From Hyphochytrium catenoides (taxonomy: Eukaryota; Sar; Hyphochytriomycetes; Hyphochytriales; Hyphochytriaceae), in NCBI GenBank assembly GCA_900088475.1, contig FLMG01004622.1, forward strand, positions 16,783 to 39,828: DNA of 23,046 nucleotides, written 5' to 3'. The position numbers were made by a program, and so were the translations under genes. Position 1 is the stretch's first letter. Each line of letters opens with the position of its first letter. The notes under the pieces are model-generated. The model saw only the letters and a program-made list of their open reading frames with translations. It was not told the DNA's origin and did not search any database. Below are positions 16,171 to 23,046 of this stretch, piece by piece.

Positions 16171-17735
16171 TCCGAGAAGAAGAACGAAGGCAAAGACAGA
16201 GAAGGAGAGCTAATGAAGGAGCCTTTCAAGAAGGTCAGAGAATCTGCTCGTCAGGATCTGAAGCTGATGAACAAGAAGATGAGACTTCCTGGGAACTAAG
16301 AGAACATCGCTCCCGATCAAGTTCGACTGTACTGGACGGCTTCGCTCGCCACTTGAATGATGATGATATTGCTGATGATAATAACCTGCTTGAAAGAAGT
16401 GACGCTGATGAAGAAGCAACTTTTTTCACTCCTTCTACCGAGCACCAGCAACGTATCATGACTAGTGCCGCAGAAAGAATGGACCTTGGCGCAATCTTAC
16501 GAAATGTGTGTGCAGTGTGCGACACTCTTTGCTTAAGAGGTACTTCAGGAGAATGTCAACGAACCATACGACTTGGATGAGGAGCTGTTGCAGGTATAGT
16601 AACATCTTTTTCAAACACTAAGGCTCGGGGTAGTTAATGCTCTCTCTGCTGGCTGTAGATGTTCGATTGCCTTCGACCAACCTCACCTCTACCGAAAGGT
16701 TTGCTGAGCCAGTACGACGCCTCAGATATGAATGAAGGGCTTAAGCCTTTCCTACTTTCAACAAGAAAAGGTATTATGGCCATAAGCTCCTGACTCTTCA
16801 TACTCAAGAACGTAACTAGTAACAGTTAACTCAGGATTCGTAAGGATGACCGAGAGGGACAGCGGAGTTGTGGAAGTAAAGGCTATGATTTGTTGCCCAT
16901 GCTACCGTCCCTTATCAGCGCAAAGGTCTACTGATAACAACGACCCGCCAAAGTTTGCCATTGCCAACGGCTTAACCATAGGGGAATGGCCAGAGAACTT
17001 ACCTGAGCTTACTCGCACAGAAGAAGAATTGGTGCTTATAGTATCGCCAGCTGTATACATATTTATCGTGCGTTTCGGTAAGTGAATATCCACTTTCCTC
17101 ACATGGTGAAACATAATAGCTAACAAGAGCTCCAAAATAGGAGAGGGACAAACGCTGGAATCCCATTGCTATGTAGTGACAAACACAGAAGGTCCTATGG
17201 CAACGATGTTACCCACCAGAAATGCAGTTGGACACATACGTGTTACTCTTGCTGGAGCGATGACAGAAGAGCAAAAGTTGGCAGCGAAGCAACCTTATCT
17301 CGCCCGCATGGACGCGGTTACGCACGCTTTACACTTCTTCAAAGACCAGGACAGAGATAGCGGAGTGCTAAACAATCCTCGATACAGAAATGTGCAATTG
17401 GAACAGCAGGCGGAGACGGTAAACAGCACTGACGGTAGAGATGTTCAGTGATGGCACCATTTATAAACTCTTTTCTGACACATCATTTTCCAGGGATTAT
17501 TATTGACTGTACTGATGACAGCTTGAATCCTCTTCCGCAAGAAGGGGTCGTGGAGCGCATGGGTCAAACCACTTATGGCGACGTGAGGATTATTGACGAC
17601 AGTGGGCACGGATCTCAAGAGATTTATACTTCCTTGATAACCTCTCACAACCCAGAATCGGGTGATATTTATATTTTTAGGAGATCTAATCTCTTTGTTC
17701 GAACCGACGGAATGGTAGTGGCAGATGCCTTTCCA

Positions 17736-18863
17736 ACCTTACTGGCATGGGGAAGAGGAGGACCAGATGAACGCCGCAGTCATCCTATTTCCCTAAAAGC
17801 TTGGGTCTCTCATGTGCTACAGCTCTCGCATCGTCGCGTTAGCAGGCATCACCAATTCAGTCTTGTACTTTTTGACTGGCTAGCTCGGCAAGACGCTTAC
17901 AGTGAGTTGAAATACAAGCTGCCAACTACACGTCTGGCCCTGCAGGTTGGCAATATAAGTAGAAGAGAAATAGTAGAAGAAGGACTGCTCCATCAGCAAC
18001 GCTATTTAGAGGCGATAAGGCAGGGAAAGCGGCCTCGTCCACCGCCGGCAACTATTAGTCCCTACTTGAGCCTGCAGAGAGGCATCCGGATTGGAGCAGC
18101 AAACCTCCCAAGCTCTAACGAGGAAAGATCAAAGGCGAGACAGCAAGCATTTAGCCTTATAAAAAGACTTGGTACCGGCCACCTATTTATTACCTTCTCT
18201 CCGGACATAACGGGTACCTACGAAATCGCCCTTATGGACTCTGTGACCAGAGTAAACCTCTGTCCCCCCGATTCTTATCCATTACAGCTTGTGCTTCCGA
18301 GCGTCGCCTAATTGCGAATCAAGACCCTGCGGCAGCAGCAGCTTACTTCAAAAGAAGAGTGCTCCAGGTGTTTAGCGAAGAAGTGCTCGGGTGGTGGAAT
18401 ATTCATCAGAGGCAGCCACCACGGAAAGAACCCGGTCTATTTGGCTATCCAAGGTGGTTCTTTCTGGCTGTTCAGCCTCATGGAAATGGCTTCCTACATG
18501 CACATATGACAGTTTCCATCTACGGCTTCCCTACAACCTCCCAAGAGAATGAGACTCGCTTGCATGAAGACACAGTTTACAAGAATCAGCTCACGCAATA
18601 CTACAGCTCTTTTATGAGAGCAGAGGTCAATTCCGCTGGACGAAGAAAGCAAAACATTATGCCCTGACGAGAGTTGCCCCGGTGTGCTTCAGCAGCGAGA
18701 GCCTATTCCTGGGGAAGCTTATCAGCGGGCGGCAAAAGGTTCACAAATACATTGTACGTCCAGCTGTAACATCTGTCACAAAGAGTTTGGAGGAACAGAA
18801 GTAATTCAAAGAAGGATGGCTAACCTTGACCCAGATGGGATGTTTACCCCTGATGATTTGGAT
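17736..18863 (+). repeat. Left arm of the Helitron inverted repeat
   Basis: This 1128-bp arm matches 19164-20138 in reverse complement. Identity is high over most of its length, with scattered substitutions. Main differences: the left arm lacks 19 nt after about 18293, and it carries about 174 nt (roughly 18556-18729) that are missing from the right arm. The arm covers the Rep region up to the TPDDLD motif. Confidence 0.9.
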
Positions 18864-19163
18864 TTCCACCTGAGCCAACCTGGACGACGACTGGAGGAAG
18901 GCTCTCTAACAAGTGCTATCGCCAGGGAAATCTTGCTGTTTACATATGCCATCTTTGTACTCCTGACGCACAGCTGGAAGCATATGTCGAGCTGTTTTAA
19001 GGTAACGAGGAAGAGAAGTAGTTTGTGTCTTTCCCCTTCCCCCCTTCCGACCCCTCCTCCTATAGCTTATTCTCAGGACAAAACAGTAGTGTGTCTTACC
19101 CCAGCTTTTTTGCTCACATCAAACGGCGTTCAAAAAGAACACCTTCAGGAACAATCTGTCGAC
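18864..19163. other. Spacer between the inverted Helitron arms
   Basis: A unique 300-bp stretch separates the arms. Its first part appears to continue the plus-strand Helitron frame (a CHLC-type motif at about 18945-18955, in a frame shifted relative to the arm). A possible fifth short intron runs from 19002 (gtaacg) to 19065 (tatag), 64 nt, close to the other four in size. The rest, up to 19163, shows nothing recognisable. Confidence 0.5.
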
Positions 19164-20138
19164 ATCCAAATCATCAGGGGTAAACATCCCATCTGGGTCA
19201 AGGTCAGCCATCCTTCTTTGAACTACTTCTGTTCCTCCAAAAAACTCTTTGTGACAGATGTTACAGCTGGAGGTACAATGTATTTGTGACCCCTTTGGCG
19301 CTCGTCTCATTCTCTTGGGAGGTTGTAGGGAAGCCCGTAGATAGAAACTGTCATATGTGCATGTAGGAAGCCGTTTCCATGAGGCTGGGACAGCCAGAAA
19401 GAACCACTTTGGATAGCCAAATAGACCGGGTTCTTTCTGTGGCTGCCTCTGATGAATATTCCACCCGAGCACTTGTTCGATAAAAACCTGGAGCACTCTT
19501 TCGAAGTAAGCTGCTGCTGCCGCAGGGTCTTGATTCGCAATTAGGCGCCGCTCGGAACGACTGGGTGCTATGTTACGCACAAGCTGTAATGGATAAGAAT
19601 CAGGGGGACAGAGATTTACTCTGGTCACAGAGTCCATAATAAGGGCGATTTCGTAAGTGCCTGTTATGTCCGGAGAGAAGGTAATAAACATGTGGCCGGT
19701 GCCAAGTCCTTTTATAAGGCTAAATGCTCGCTGTCTCGCTTTTGATCTTTTCTCGTTAGAGCCCGGGAGGTTTGCTGCTCCAATCCGGATGCCTCTCTGC
19801 AGGCTCAAGTAGGGACTAACAGTTGCTGGCGGTGGAGGAGGCCGCTTTCCCTGCCTTATCGCCTCTAAATATCGTTGCTGATGGAGCAGTCCTTCTTCTA
19901 CTATTTCTCTTCTACTTATATTGCCAACCTGCAGGGCCAGACGTGTAGTTGGCAACCTGTATTTCAACTCACTGTAAGCGTCTTGCCGAGCTAGCCAGTC
20001 AAAAAGTACAAGACTGAATTGGTGATGCCTGCTAAAGCGACGATGCGAGAGCTGTAGCACATGAGAGACCCCAGCTTTTAGGGAAATAGGATGACTGCGG
20101 CGTTCATCTGGTCCTCCTCTTCCCCATGGCAGTAAGGT
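19164..20138 (-). pseudogene. Inverted Helitron Rep-domain fragment
   Basis: Read on minus, this 975-bp arm repeats the Rep region of the plus-strand copy. It begins just before the GRGGPDERR motif and continues through FITFSPD, the DPAAAAAYFERV helix that the left copy has lost by frameshift, and the CTSSCNICHK cysteine motif. It is truncated at its 5' end (no DUF6570 or basic repeats). An extra base just before the HUH site (about 19387-19391) shifts the frame, and about 174 nt are deleted between about 19304 and 19320. The HUH histidine codons are still present in the DNA but out of frame. It cannot encode an active Rep. Confidence 0.85.
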
Positions 20139-20983
20139 ACTACGAGTACTGATAGAACTAGTTCTCAGTTCTACATATTGTAGTTCTAGAAGGAATGAAG
20201 AGGTCCTGGTGTTAGAAGTACAAGTACAACTAGATCAGTGATCCAAGCATCTTCCGCTAATAATGCAGCCGAAGGCTGGATTACGCACTAGTAACATCGG
20301 GCGAGGCCTAGGCGCAGCCTTAAGCTATTGATAGTTCCAGTCCTCCAACTCCAACCACAGCCTTCTACAGTCGTAGTTCCTAGGGATTATTTAGCATGCT
20401 GCTGTCTGCGGCATCTTGCTCATCAGCAAAAGCAGCAGCTCTGAGCTCTGCCTGAGTGATAGAACTACTTCCCATTGAGGACGAGTCAGGAGTCTCCCGT
20501 CCTGCTGCGCGGCCGCCGCTAGGTCATAATATTTCACTACTACTGAGCGTCTTCACAGCCTCGAACCGTGTCAGCTGCCTTCTGCAATACCGTCACTCTT
20601 TTACTACGGAGTGATAAGTAATACACTCCATTATGGAGAAGGCACTCTCCATCTCGAGCACAGGTGTGATAGTTAATAGAATATAAGGCAGCTGGGGACC
20701 AGAAGCAGCCCTGGGAAGCTCTGTGATGAGCATTATGGTCTCTCGGGATGTGATAACACAATATTCGTACGAGGACGAGGATCTTAAAGCTTCAGATGGT
20801 TGTAGAGTTTGGTGATGGCGTATGGGTTACATACTCCTCCTCCACCCATCAAACAGCGGCCCAGAGAACTTCTTGAACCCTGAATACGCATATTAACCTG
20901 ACCTTAGAGCCTAAGCAATAGTGTCTTATCTCTAAATGAACGACAGACTGCAATCTAGGTGAAGACCCAATACAAGAGCTACT
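20139..20983. other. Intergenic region between Helitron remnant and MetAP2 copy 2
   Basis: About 850 bp with no recognised gene. Just outside the right arm (20139-20230) there are several short self-complementary words around gttcta/tagaac, including the palindrome gaactagttc. A GC-rich palindrome (gcggccgc, about 20510) stands near the middle. A 73-codon minus-strand open frame (20761-20540) has no visible domain. The last 25 bases or so match the 3' flank of MetAP2 copy 1. Confidence 0.5.

Positions 20984-23046
<2,063 letters not shown>

Larger units (their letters stand above)
15967..19001 (+). pseudogene. Helitron replicase, DUF6570 plus Helitron-like Rep, with short introns and frameshifts
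   Basis: Segments: 15967-16593, 16659-16770, 16835-17077, 17141-17434, and 17494 onward to about 19001. They are separated by GT-AG introns of 65, 64, 63 and 59 nt with matching phases. Order of parts: Arg/Glu-rich repeats (15994-16170), an acidic linker, a CAVCDTLC zinc-type motif (about 16512-16535), a DUF6570-like block (CCPCYR, KFAIANGLTIG, then a second half at 17141-17434), and the Rep domain. Rep shows FITFSPD and then HGNGFLHAHM, with the HUH histidines at 18497-18499 and 18503-18505. A cysteine-rich CTSSCNICHK motif follows at about 18750. Breaks: frame changes near 16165 and 16537, a 19-nt deletion near 18293 relative to the inverted copy, and another shift near 18730. The catalytic tyrosine was not assigned and no helicase follows. 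Confidence 0.82.
15967..20138. mobile_element. Degenerate Helitron-type element with an inverted partial second copy
   Basis: The span contains a plus-strand coding copy (basic repeats, DUF6570-like region, Helitron-like Rep domain) and a minus-strand fragment of the same Rep region in inverted orientation. Helitrons are rolling-circle transposons whose Rep is fused to a Pif1-type helicase. Here no helicase domain is seen in any frame, so the element is non-autonomous or has lost its 3' half. Both copies carry frameshifts. The outer limits given are the first codon of the basic-repeat frame and the outer end of the right inverted arm. True Helitron ends (5' TC, 3' hairpin plus CTRR) could not be assigned. 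Confidence 0.8.

Noticed and set aside
20139-20230. Short repeated gttcta/tagaac words as a CRISPR-like or terminal-inverted-repeat array
   Set aside because: The words are short, irregularly spaced and not flanked by unique spacers; the setting is eukaryotic.
20500-20525. GC-rich palindrome followed by CTAG as a Helitron 3' terminus
   Set aside because: The hairpin is weak, the next base is G and not the expected T of an AT target, and the nearest Helitron homology in that orientation ends about 370 bp away.

Overview
This is nuclear DNA of a ciliated or flagellated eukaryote. The evidence is many spliceosomal introns (almost all GT-AG, two GC-AG), the standard stop code, and a gene for a structural protein of the motile-cilium axoneme. 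I cannot name the species. The short-to-medium introns, simple-repeat load and Helitron-type DNA suggest a free-living or symbiotic protist, but that is inference.

Layout. (1) Positions 1-9482, minus strand: most of a large gene that I reconstruct as 20 exons (about 1387 codons, 3' end beyond the left edge). It has an N-terminal coiled coil followed by serial ASH/MSP-like beta-sandwich domains, the layout of the central-apparatus protein CFAP74. (2) Positions 9874-14260, minus strand: a complete 14-exon methionine aminopeptidase 2 gene of 494 codons, with all metal ligands present. (3) Positions 14261-15966: a gene-poor flank with a purine-rich minisatellite. (4) Positions 15967-20138: a degenerate Helitron-type element. 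A plus-strand copy runs from basic N-terminal repeats through a DUF6570-like region to the HUH Rep domain. It is followed, after a 300-bp spacer, by an inverted, shorter copy of its Rep region, so that the two copies form a roughly 1-kb imperfect inverted repeat. No helicase domain is present. (5) Positions 20139-20983: non-coding DNA. (6) Positions 20984 to the right edge, minus strand: the last six exons of a second MetAP2 gene in direct orientation with the first.

The two MetAP2 genes share every exon length and intron phase that can be compared. Their introns have diverged, while their exons differ mainly at synonymous sites, so this is an old tandem duplication kept by selection, with the Helitron remnant now lying between the copies. 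The Helitron coding region is split by introns of only 59-65 nt, against 86-447 nt in the resident genes.

All exon joins were made by eye from reading frame, splice dinucleotides, phase and family resemblance. I ran no alignment or database search.
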